From: Botryosphaeria dothidea
Taxonomy: Eukaryota; Ascomycota; Dothideomycetes; Botryosphaeriales; Botryosphaeriaceae
Direction of reading: 5' to 3'
DNA length: 64,000 nt
Assembly: GCA_011503125.2 (NCBI GenBank)
Contig: WWBZ02000007.1
Coordinates: 1,116,001 to 1,180,000, forward strand
A program made the position numbers and the translations under genes. The notes under the pieces were generated by a model that was not told where the DNA came from, made no database searches, and saw nothing but the letters and a program-made list of their open reading frames with translations. Positions 1 to 10,150 of the stretch are shown here, one piece after another (the first letter of the stretch is position 1; every line of letters begins with the position of its first letter).

Positions 1-1400
1 CAGCGTCTGCCCGTCGACGACGAGCGCGCTCGTCGTGCCGGCCGCGCTGAGGGAGACGACGCGGCCGTCCGGGAGGGTTGCTGCCACGGCGGCAGCGGTG
101 CTGGCGTCGGGGCTGAGCAGCGTTGCCACGCTTGCTGGCACCGTTTGCGCGGGGAGGGCCACGGTGGCGGTCCCGCCGACGATGGCGACCGTGCTGCCCG
201 CCGCGTTGGTGGTGAGGACGAGTTGTTCGGTGGATGTGGACGCGCCGGAGGCAAAGGTGAGGACGTTGGTTCCCGGCGTGAGGGTCTGGGTGCCGTCGGC
301 GATGTAGCGTCCGGCTGCGTCGAGGGAGACGAGGGGGGCGGCGGGGGTGCCGGGCGAGAGGAGCGTGACGGCGCTTCCTGCGGCCGTGGAGGCGGGCAGG
401 GGGAGGGTGGTTCGGTCGGCTCCCTCGCCTGCGATGGCGACGGTGCGGCCTGCGGCGTTTGTGGTCAGGATGACTTCTTCTGCGGACGCCGAAGCGCCGT
501 CGCCGCGTGTGAGGGTATTGGTGCCGGGGGTGAGGGTCTGGGTGCCGTCGACGATGTAGTTCCCTGCTGCATCGAGCGAGACGACGGGGGCGCCACTGCT
601 GCCTGGTACGGGGAGCGTCGCCACGCTCGCTGGAGCTGTTGGGGCGGGGAGAGCAACAGTGGTCTTGTCAGCGCCAGTTCCCACAACGGCAACAGTGCTT
701 CCGGCGGCGTTTGTCGTCAGGACAACTTGCTCCGTTGTTGATGCCGCTCCGCCGCTGCCATCGAAAGTGACAGTGTTGGTTCCTGGCCTGAGGGTCTGAG
801 TGCCGTCGACGATGTAATTACCAGCTGAATCGACTGAGACGCGTGCAGGGGCGTCACTGTTGGGGCCAGGGAGCGTCACCGCACCCGCTGCCGTCTGAGC
901 AGGCAGCGCGACAGTAGCCCTCTCCGGTCCCGAACCACCAACAACAGCGACAGTGCTCCCCGCAGCGTCCGTCGTGAGAACGACTTCCTCCGTCGACGCC
1001 GGCGCATCACCGCTGCCGCCAATAGTCACCGAATTGGTCCCAGGCCGCAACGTCTGACCGCTATCGACGACGTAATTCGAAGACGCATCAAGCGAGACAC
1101 GTACGGGCGCGCCACTGTCCTGTCTGGGGAGCGTCACTGCGTCCACCGGTGCGCCAGTCACGGCAGGAGCGGGCAGCGCAACAGTGGTGCTGCCGGCGCC
1201 TGCACCTACGACGACAACAGTGCTGCCTACGTTGTTCGTCGTGAGGACGACTCGTTCAGAGGAAGCTGGGGCGGCGCCGTTACCACCGCCAAAGGTGACC
1301 GTGTTGGCTCCGGGCTGAAGAGTTTGGGCGCTGCTGCCGCTGCCGACGACGTAGTTCGAGGACGAGTCGAGAGAGATGAGTACGGGTTCTGGAGCCGGGG
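1..1400 (-). repeat. Coding tandem repeats of ~250-280 bp
   Basis: Diverged direct repeats can be recognised from the recurring top-strand block gtgccgtcgacgatgta at about 295, 543, 800, 1066 and 1342, with a partial copy at about 16. Spacing grows gradually from about 250 to 280 bp because of small in-frame indels. Each unit encodes one 80-90-residue repeat of the secreted protein. Such arrays often vary in copy number between strains. Confidence 0.8.
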
Positions 1401-3139
1401 CGCCAGGAGCAGCGCCAGTAACAGAAGGAGCACCAGGGGCAGCTTCTGGCGCTACAGGGACGACCTGAACAGGAGCGTCGGGAGAGGCTACGATCGCTGC
1501 GTTGCCAATGGTGGCGGTTTGGCCGGCGGAAATGGTGTGGACGGTGCTGTCCCCAGAGAGGACGACGGCTGGGACGCCGGGCTGCGAAGGTTGCGGTTGG
1601 TTGTTGTTGTTGTTGTTGTTGTTGTTGTTGATCGTGTTGGGAGCGGCGGGGATGATGGTGGTGGTTCCAATGGCGAGGGTTTCGGAGCCGATGATCACGG
1701 CCGGGGCGGAGGTGGCGATGCCGTTGATAGTTGTGGGGAGGTTTACGGTGGGGAATTGGGTGGGTTGAGCGGGTTGGATAGGGACTGTTGCTGGTGGCGC
1801 GGGCTCATCGTTGGTGAGTACTGCAGACTTCTCAGGTATGTTTGACGTTGGGGGCGGATTGGGCTGAGCGGGTTGAAGAACGGTTGCTGGCGGCTGAATC
1901 ACAGTTTCGTCGTCGGCAGATGTGGCGGGCTTCTCGGGTACATTTATGGTACTGGGTGGCTCTGCAGTTGTTTTAGGAGGCTCGAGGCTTTCTTTGGTGG
2001 TCGAAGAAGGAGCTGGAGCATCGGCTGATGTGGCACCGGTGTTATGTTTTATGGGAGCCAGTTGGTCGTTGGATGCTGATGCCGGTGACGATGAAGATGG
2101 TTGAGGTGGGGATGCAGTCTGCTCAGCAGTTGTTTGCTTCGGAGAGCTGGTCTGCGACTCTGTCTTGTTGGCAGTAGATTGGGGCTCATCCTCGTCATCG
2201 AACGAAGTAGATCTCTCAGTAAGGAAGAGGGCGGTTGAAGCCGCGGTAATGGGATTGATCTCCGTCATCGGCCGACACAACGTCCACGCTGCATCCGTCT
2301 CGGCCGCCTTTGGGTGAAGCAAGGTCTTGATCGAATGGAGAGTGTACAAATATCCCTTCGGGTCGTCCGCATCCGGTGCAGGCAATGTAGGCTGTGGCGG
2401 AATATCTCCGTAATTCACTGTCGCCCAAACGGGTGCCATGGTGTCATAGGTAGTAGTTCCCGCCGGCCCCACGCTGCCATATGTTGTCGAGAAATTGCCC
2501 GTTGTTATCGTCTTCGTGGTTAGGATACTGTACAAAACGGAGGCAGTCCTGACCGAAGTCAACCCATCGACAGTGGAGCAGGTCGGCTGGCCATTGGTGG
2601 CGGTTGTAGCCAATACTCCTGACCAGGAATAGCCGGTAGCCAAGCTGTTGTACAAGGTTGGATAGCCCAGCTGGGTTGTGATGTTCCCAACTGTCAACTC
2701 CTGGTAGTGAGTTCCAGCAGCATTCGTTGGCGGTATAACAAATCCACTTGGAAGCTCTGCGGATATTATTTTGGTTGAGGTTGTGTTCGTCTTCCTGTTA
2801 ATGACAAGTACTTCCGTAGCTGCGGTGATGGTGGTCGATATAGACAGCTTCACCCAGTAGTAGTGTGTTGCAGGCGGGATTTTGATAGCGCAGTTTATGT
2901 CGCAGCTGATATTGAAAGGTGCAGGTGTTACGATAGGACTTGGTGTTGTGAAAGAAGTCGCCGTAGCATTGAGCGTGCTTGTTGTTGGCGCTGAGACGGG
3001 TGCTGCCAGACGCATGAGTATGTCTGATCCTTAGGGTACAGTCCACAAAAAACTTGCCTGGTCGTATAGTAGTGGAGTTGCTGAAGCTTAGAGCGGTTGC
3101 CAACGGCAATGCCCACACTAGAAGATAGCCCGGAAACAT
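1..3139 (-). CDS. Secreted tandem-repeat surface-type protein, 3' partial
   Basis: The product begins with a good signal peptide (MFPGYLLVWALPLATALS) at ATG 3139. Exon 1 is 3058-3139 and exon 2 runs from 3002 off the left edge with no stop. They are joined by a 55-nt intron (3003-3057) that starts GCAAGT and ends GGCAG, a non-canonical GC-AG intron that restores frame exactly (codon G|CA). After about 260 Ser/Thr/Asn-rich residues with many N-x-S/T sites and a few Cys comes a P/T/S-rich stretch. Then follow ten consecutive Asn codons (near 1605-1635) and five to six degenerate repeats of about 80-90 residues. Each repeat carries a Y-x-V-D-G-x-QTL-x-PG-x-N-x-V-T core. The repeat motif resembles the short 'GQTL-x-PG / ITV-x-GT' repeats common in ascomycete secreted or wall proteins (family knowledge). 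The function is not known to me; an adhesin or wall protein is inference. A GPI signal or C-terminal domain may lie outside the window. Confidence 0.8.
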
Positions 3140-4207
3140 CACGATTGTGGGATGAAGATCCGGGTGAGAATAAACAGAGTTTCATGGTGAACTAATATAG
3201 GCAAGAGATCGGCCTTCAGCAAGAGAAGCTCTCCTAGCCGACGGTATGCAAGAGCAAAGATATTCTTAGTGGGCCGTCTGCCAGTTGGACGTTCTGTCAA
3301 CTGCCCAGCCAATTCGGGATCCAAATCCTACCATGCGCATACCATGCCGCTTAAAGCCTAGCCTAGCTTCCCGCAAGAGACCTATTGGCTATCGCCGAGA
3401 GAAGTATCCCGGACGCCCAGCCATTCACGCTGCACAGAGTGCGCTAAGCCTTCTAATTATAGGTAAACATTCTCCCGATTCGGTAAATTCGGATTATGGT
3501 CTTCTGCCTCTATACCGTCGCAAAAGTGACATCCATGCATATCGCTATTCACTGGAGAAGCGGAAAAATCCAAAGCCGGTGGCGCACGGCAGAGAGAAGG
3601 TCTACGGTCAACTCTTCAGCTCTAGCGGGGGGCCAGGAATAAGTGTGGCTGAGGTTCGGCCCCCATCTGCTGGTTCTGGCCATGTCTTGTCCTTTTTCGA
3701 CCCTAGTACTGCGGCCACATTATTGGCTGAAGAAAATATGTTTACCACCTTTCCACCCGGGAAACTCGTAGCGAGGCTTTCTGCGTGCCATTTGTCTAGA
3801 CTCCTGTATACGAGCACTGACCAGGGTTGACAGCTTGCGTCATGGGGCTGAGTTGCGTTTGCAGCCAACTGCGTGTGCCCGGCTCCTGGCTGTCGGTTCT
3901 CTTTTGTCGGTACCGACGGACCGGACCGTGTTGGCTTTCTCCATATCCGGGCTGCTCGTGCCTACTGAAGAAGTATCTGCTCAGCCTCAGCCCGTTAAGC
4001 GAGGAGTTCTTATGAAATCGGTCGGCGCAATGGGATGGATGTAAGACGGGAGAAGATCAGGCCGGTGTCAGCCCATGCACTCGGCACTTAGTTTTGTCTT
4101 CTTCATAAACTCATAAATTGGTATCATTACTCCAGCCCAGTGCCTTCTGCACTCTCTCAATTGTGTCCATCGACTCCTTTGCATCTAGCACAAATCATTC
4201 TCACTCC
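3140..4207. other. Intergenic, upstream of repeat protein, downstream of transporter
   Basis: No gene could be supported. This stretch holds the promoter of the minus-strand repeat-protein gene and the 3' region of the transporter. A 181-codon plus-strand frame at 3285-3830 has no recognisable motif or fungal intron signals and is treated as chance. Confidence 0.5.
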
Positions 4208-6066
4208 TTACAACTCATCGCCGATGTTCTCCCTCTGCTTCTCGAAGGTGAAGACCTTCTTCCACCTGAAAGCCAACAGGTCGTTCGTCGTCTCCTTGAC
4301 GTTCTTCCAGTTCTCGGCGACGACCTCGGCGGTGGGCCTGGAGAAGATGAGGTCGATCTCCTCGAGCGTCTTGTCCTTGGTCTCAGGCATGAAGAACATC
4401 TGGTAAAACCAACCGAGGACGGCGATGCCGCCGTAGAAGCCGAGCGTCAGACCGGTGCGCGTCATGGCGTTCATCATGCGGTCGAAGTTGTACGTGACGA
4501 TGAAGGACGACAGGAAGAGCCATCCGTCGGAGGTGGTCATACCGTAGGAACGGAGGTAAGTTGGGTACACCTGCACAACCAATTAGTCAATCGTTTTACT
4601 ACTTTCGGGAAGGTGTTTCGAACCTCTGCTGGCACTACCCAAGTAAGGGTTGCATAGGAGCCAAAGAAGCCCTGGTAGATGATAATGCCGGTAAGGTAGA
4701 CGGCCTGCTGGTTCGTGACGCTACCAGCATGCTCGCTAACACCGCAAAGGATAAGACCGATGAAGAAGCCGGGAAGCATGGCCATAGCCCAGAAGCGACG
4801 GCCGCAGCGCTCCATGTACAGGACAGCGGGGATGGTGCCAAGCAAGAGCGAACCACCACCAACAAGGGACATGTAGTTGGCCTGAATCTTGTCGAAGCCG
4901 ATCTTGCTCATGAGGACGGACATGTAGTACATAATCGCGTTGATTCCCGTGAACTGACCGAGGAAGATCATGACGTTGGCATAGATGATGGCGCGGCGGG
5001 CGCGGGGCACGGTGATGAAGTCCATCCAGGGGAAGCGCCTGTTGCTGAGACCGGCGGCGACCTCGGCGTCCTCCTGCTCCTGCGAAGCCTTCATGACGAA
5101 GAACTCCTCGCGGGAGTCGGCGGTCTCGACGCCACGGATGCGCTTCCAGACCTTGAAAGCCTTCAGGGTCTCGCCCTTGTGCATGTAGAAACGAGGAGAC
5201 TCGGGCATGTAGAGCATACTAGTTGACCAATTAGCGTGAGCCAGATCTGGATAGATGTAAAGAGTAACTTACCCGATAAGCATAATGGTGGAGAAGACAA
5301 GGGAGGAACCAAGGATGTAGCGCCAGTTGCCGGGAACCTTCAAGAAGATGGCAGCAACAACGTAACCCAAGACCTCACCAAGAGCAATGTTGAACTGGTA
5401 GAGAGAAACCATGTTTCCACGGAGCCTCCTCTCGACAGTCTCAGCAACATAGACAGGAACAGTGCCACCCTCAAGACCGACACCGACACCCAGAAGCAGA
5501 CGGGCAACGACGATCATGGCGAAGTTGATGGAACCGGCGCACAGGGCACCGCCGATCGTGTAGAAGACGCAAGAGATGATGATGGACCAGCGGCGACCAA
5601 ACCACTCGTTGCAGGGAGACAGCAGCAGGGCACCGGCAACGGCACCGAGCGGCATGCCGGCGTTGACCAGACTGTTTTGGGAGTCGGTAAGACCGAGATC
5701 TTCGGGAAGGAAGAGGTTTGCACCCGAGATCAGGGACTGGTCAAGACCCGAGAGCAAGCCACCCATGGAAGCGAAAGTGACCAGCAGCCATGTGAAGTGC
5801 TTGGGGTTCTTGAACTCGATGTCGAACACGCCCTTGGTGTAGCCCTCGGCCTTGTGGTCGTCCTCCAATTGCCTGATCAAAGCATCGACCTCCCAGCTGC
5901 CGTTCTTGGCAATGGCGATGGCGTCCTTTTCACTCTTGACCTGAGGAACACTGCCGGTGCGAACGGCTTCCTCAATCAGCTCCTGGTTATTGGGAGCGTG
6001 CTTTTCGACGTGGGCGGCGTCAGTGCCGGACACGGAGATCTTGTCCGAGGCCTTGTTCTCGGCCAT
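4208..6066 (-). CDS. MFS sugar/polyol transporter (sugar porter family)
   Basis: A 12-TM proton-coupled sugar or polyol transporter of the plasma membrane, about 583 residues. Exons are 5273-6066, 4624-5218 and 4208-4570, with introns of 54 nt (5219-5272, GTAAGT...CTAG) and 53 nt (4571-4623, GTTCGA...GCAG). Family hallmarks in order: a cytosolic N-terminus of about 85 residues, then GGLLSGLDQSLISGANLFLP in TM1, the NEWFGRRWS loop motif, the GVGVGLEGGTVPVYVAE segment, the PESPRFYMHKG central-loop motif, GQFTGINAIMYY in TM7 and PETKDKTLEEID after the last helix. All are sugar-porter signatures. I chose ATG 6066 (MAENKASDK) because the longer frame upstream starts at a TTG. The substrate cannot be told from sequence; inositol, quinate or hexose are all possible. 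The promoter is in the long upstream gap. Confidence 0.93.
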
Positions 6067-9000
6067 GGTGGAAGGACTTGCCGAATTGAGTGGCGGGAGG
6101 GACAAAGAGACAAAAGTGCCTATGGGGTATCACAAGGGAGAGGCAGCGGAGTGAATGAGGAAAGAAGAAGCGCCATTGACAGCGGACGAGGGAAGGCTTT
6201 ATGGGCGCGGGCTCTGATCGACTGGGCGGGTCGACATGGAACGAAAAGCTGGTGACACCCCGGGCCCCGCTGGACTTCCGCTGGTCGGACTGCGGAGGAC
6301 TTGGAGAGCCCCGTCGTTCGCTGGAGGCCGGGCCGATTTGCAGAGGGAGCCCCAGCATATGGGAGCCCATAGCTGGGGGGGGGGGGGGGGGTTAGGCCCG
6401 GAGCAGATAGGCGTCTTCGACCGTTGCTCCGTTTCTGGAGGGCGTCGAGTGCGGCTCTTGGCGCCCAATGGGTCGTGCGTAGCGTGATGTCGGCGGCTGA
6501 TGCGCGCATAACGCCCTGCTCGCAGCGCTCGCGAAGGAATGGTGGTGGTCAGCCGTGCCGCGTCGGCGCATGCCCCCCGCGACCACGGCTGGCCGGCATC
6601 TGAGCACTTGCCGACAAAACCCTCCGTCGTCGAATGGCACGCGGCGCGCCGTTTTTGTTGAGTCGCGCCGCGGCAGCGATTTGCGACAGCGACATCAGCC
6701 AAGGGCGGGAGCAGCGGTCTTGACTGACTCTTGCGCACGCTTGTTCGCTGCTTGTCCGGCGCTCGGGCCTGGGCGGCGACCAACTGCCCTCGCAATTGGC
6801 CCACTTTCGCCGCCTGAACGAGTGCGCTCAATTATCGATGGCGTGAAGGGCGCGGGTGGCTTCTGGTGGATGGCAAGTGCCGGCGGACGCACGCGAAGCA
6901 GCAAAGCCTCCCGGTCTCCAAAGCGACCCACCTTTTTCCTCCAGGTGGAACGCGGTGTCATCCCCGTGGCGAAGCGCGGAGCCCCTTACTCTCCGCGCTC
7001 TCGCTTGGGGCCGCACTTTTGCCGACCGCGTGCTAGATTCTCCCCACAGCCTTCACCCTGCCACCTGGAGATCATGGGCTGCCCAAATTATCCGGACGAA
7101 CAACAACGCGAACTGCTGCCCTCGCCCTCTGGATAAACTCACGATGCTCAGCCTTACCCGTCTCTGATCTCCCGCGCGCGCGCCGCCAAGCAGCCTCTCC
7201 CGCAGCCATCCCTTGGCTGCTTCGACTTCTGGAAGCTTAATCGAACCGGTGACGCTCGGGGCCCAAAATCCATCCGAAAACGACGACATCGTGGCCCTTG
7301 TGCCCTCAGGAACACCATAAAAGCGTGAAATCCCCTCCAATCGTGGTCGTTGTGATGGAAGCGTTCACTGTCGAGTTCGATTTGCTGCACGTGACCGGCT
7401 CGCCTTGGGGAATCCGGGGAAAAAACACGCCAAGTCTTCTGCCCACTAGCACAATCAGCACCATCGTATGACGTCGTGAGAGAATTTCTGCTCGATAGCC
7501 CAGCTCTTGACTCTGTTCGCCCTGCGAAGAATCCTGCTTCTCTGAAACGAGGAAGGTCGTTGGTGTTTCCACTGTTGCGCTGCGTGGAAACACAATCCCG
7601 AGTTTGCCGGGAGCATAACCAAAAGCGGTGAAGTTGTACGAAGCCCAGACTCGCGCTCAGGCCCACTTCCTCGCAAAAATGCGACGCGTCCATGAAACCC
7701 TGCTTTTTCCGTTTCTCGTTATGACGATGCTTGCCGCCGTTTGGACCGCATGGCGGGCAATCCTACGTCAACGCCTCTGATCTCTTCGGGGACTTTCGGT
7801 TCTTGTCTGGCGGTACGGAGCCCGCCATCCTTAGTCGGCCCCGTGGATGAAAATTTGAGATAAAGGCGTCGACACATACCCACAGGAGATCCGGAGTCCA
7901 TCTTTCTTTCTCCAGTTCTCCAGTTTTTTCTGTTTGACCATGGGGTGCGCCAAGCGGTCGGCTTCGGAGCGTGGGCGTGGCAGCCTGGCAGGGATTCCTT
8001 GGTCGATGCCCAGCAACCTGGTTCCACTCTCTCTCTCTTGCTCGCGTCCCCTCCACATCAAGTACCGAACCGACGCACGGAGAAACTCCCCCAACTTTAA
8101 CCAGAAGTCGCCGGCATGCAGTAATAAATTCCCAGGTGACTGCGACAGAACTTCCGAGACAGAGGGAAGATCCCTGGGACGATTCCAGTAGTCAACTCGC
8201 CGATTGATGAGCGCTGAGCGTGAAACTCGTCCACAAAGATGCGAACGTTGCACTTCTCCAGCAGTAACGTTGCTTTCTCTTGTCGAGAACGTGGTGAATG
8301 TTCGGGTCTTACTTCGAAAGACTCGTGACCGGTCAACCCTTCGCCTCTCAATTTGATGGTCACGGTCCGCGCGAGTGGTCACAGCTTGCTCCGAGAGCTA
8401 TCCGGGGTCCCCGGCAACCCGACTCGGACGACAACCGGTCACACGCGACGCGGCGTGGAAGGCAAGAAGGCAAGAAGGCAAATACCGCGACCGAACGACA
8501 AACGCGAGAGATGGAGAACACTCAATGACAATTAAACGCAGCGCCATGGTGAGATTCCGTCGCGTCTCCTGGTCATGGCCTGATACACGTGTTCTGGAAC
8601 GCTGTGGGGTGACTGCGGTTCATGGATCGTGGGGAAGACGAGTAAGCGCATGACTTCAGACAAGCTTGTTGTTTCTGGAAAAATACCTTACGAGTACGTC
8701 GAATACCGCGTGTATAAGTTGCGCTGAATGCCGTGCCAGAACTGCAAGGAGAAACCTTCAGCTCAGAGAAGCTCAGTTTATAGGGAACGGGCCCTCAAAG
8801 TTCTTGAGGTGCTATCATTTGGTTTCGATGATTGTATCTTTGGCTTAGTCCAAGGCAGCATTCTCGTGTAAACGGGAGGTCATGTCAAGAATTAGCAGCC
8901 CATTCACTCAAGGTATGGAGACAAGTTATGTTTTCCGGCGAGGAATACTAAGTTGACTGGTCAAAGAAAAGGACTGAGGGCTTGATGGCATATGCAGAGA

Positions 9001-9352
9001 AAATACGGATCATTGAGGCTTTGGGGAAATTCCAATAGGCAAATAGAGAGCACAGGAGTTAAAAAAAAATTATCCAATATGGCTTGAGGACCGCTATCGG
9101 GGGGTACAGAGTACGGCATCCAAGATCTTGCTCAAGCTGATGCATTCAGACGAGCAGCACCGAAGTTACTGTTCATGGTAAATAGCCATAGGCCGATTCA
9201 TTGGCGGAGCATCAGCGGTGTAGTGAGGCAGATTATCAATGCTTTTCCGAAAGAACGGCAGTAAAGTCGCAGGGATCAATTGTCTAGACTGTACAAGTGT
9301 GGATGCTTAAGCCAACCACTGACGTCTCCCGACCGCAGATTGACGCTGGTGT
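6067..9352. other. 3.3-kb gene-poor stretch
   Basis: I found no gene. Several 60-210-codon frames occur on both strands but none shows a family motif, and they overlap one another in a way typical of GC-rich non-coding DNA. The left part must contain the transporter promoter and leader and the right part the COX7 3' end. It includes a 17-G homopolymer (6375-6391). A small multi-exon or non-coding RNA gene cannot be excluded. Confidence 0.4.
6375..6391. repeat. Poly(G) run, 17 nt
   Basis: An uninterrupted run of 17 G about 310 bp upstream of the transporter start codon. Such runs are length-variable and error-prone in assemblies. Confidence 0.9.
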
Positions 9353-9869
9353 TTAAAACCAGGTCTTCTTGCCCTACGATATCCAGTCAGTATCAAGCCA
9401 TCAGATGCGGTATGCTCAACGTACAAGAACCTGGCGGGTCATCATGTACATGCTGGCGCCGAAGCCACCCCAGAGCAGAGTGTAGTAGGGAATGAGGATG
9501 GCCCTGCTGCGAGAGGTCTGCCAAAGTATATCAGTCCACATCCTAATGCATAACCACCAATGTTGCCCCGTCTCTTAGACCAAGTATGCGGTGTGACGTA
9601 GAGTTCAACGCAGGGCATGATGCAGCGGTCGTAATAGCGAGGTAACGGAAGAGCTGACCTTCTGCCACTGCCTGAGGCCATCGTGCCTCTGGAAGAGACG
9701 TTGGTAGTAGGGAACGCGGTTCTCGCGGTTGACGAAGCTGCGGAGGCATCAGCAAGCTGTTGTAAGGGAGCATCATGCTCCGTCCGACCGGACCTGTGCA
9801 GTCGCAGCGGGCAGGGTGCGCGCGCGAGCCGGCCCCACCGCGGAGCATCGAGACAGCTTACCCGGCCAT
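9353..9869 (-). CDS. COX7: Cytochrome c oxidase subunit VII (VIIa-type)
   Basis: A small inner-membrane subunit of respiratory complex IV. No long open frame exists; the gene was assembled from four exons: 9862-9869 (only 8 nt, ATGGCCGG), 9659-9737, 9425-9517 and 9353-9373. The introns are 124 nt (GTAAGC...CGCAG), 141 nt (GTCAGC...GGCAG) and 51 nt (GTACGT...CGTAG). All phases agree and give a 66-residue protein: MAGFVNRENRVPYYQRLFQ, then a basic stretch, then one TM segment (AILIPYYTLLWGGFGASMYM), then the end LGKKTWF. The order 'YYQRLFQ - short loop - PYY - TM - LGKKTWF' is that of fungal Cox7. The N-terminus has no cleavable presequence, as usual for this subunit. It lies head to head with the PPR-like gene at 10151. 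Confidence 0.9.
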
Positions 9870-10150
9870 TTTGATCGAGTTGGTGAGGGTGGAAGAGCGG
9901 AGAGGGTGCAATTGGGCGGGCAATGAGCTTGGTGAAGGGCAGAGTCGCTGCATCGTCTGATCCGAAGCCATGCCAAGCCTGGCGGCGCGGATTAATCACG
10001 AGCCCGACGCGGAAGCTTCAAATGCCTTGGCGCGGATTTGCTGCAACAGACGCGCGACCCTTAATTGCCTCCGCCGCCCCTCTGTGCATTTTCCGGACCT
10101 TCCGATGTCATGTCGGCGACCGCTACCGTGAGCTGCGACTTTTTCAGGCA
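9870..10150. promoter_or_regulatory. Shared divergent promoter, COX7 / PPR gene
   Basis: Only 281 bp separate the COX7 ATG (minus) from the preferred ATG of the PPR-like gene (plus). Any regulatory elements must be shared or tightly packed here. If the alternative plus-strand start at 9923 is used, only 53 bp remain. No specific factor site is claimed. Confidence 0.55.

Noticed and set aside
145..1845. Plus-strand Gly/Val-rich frames
   Set aside because: Shadows of the minus-strand repeat protein, whose continuous frame and repeated motif are convincing.
3285..3830. 181-codon plus-strand frame
   Set aside because: No family motif, irregular composition, and it sits in the region expected to be the promoter of the repeat-protein gene.
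9923..10150. Longer N-terminus for the PPR-like protein
   Set aside because: The 76 extra codons lie in the COX7 promoter, and the downstream ATG starts a much better mitochondrial presequence.
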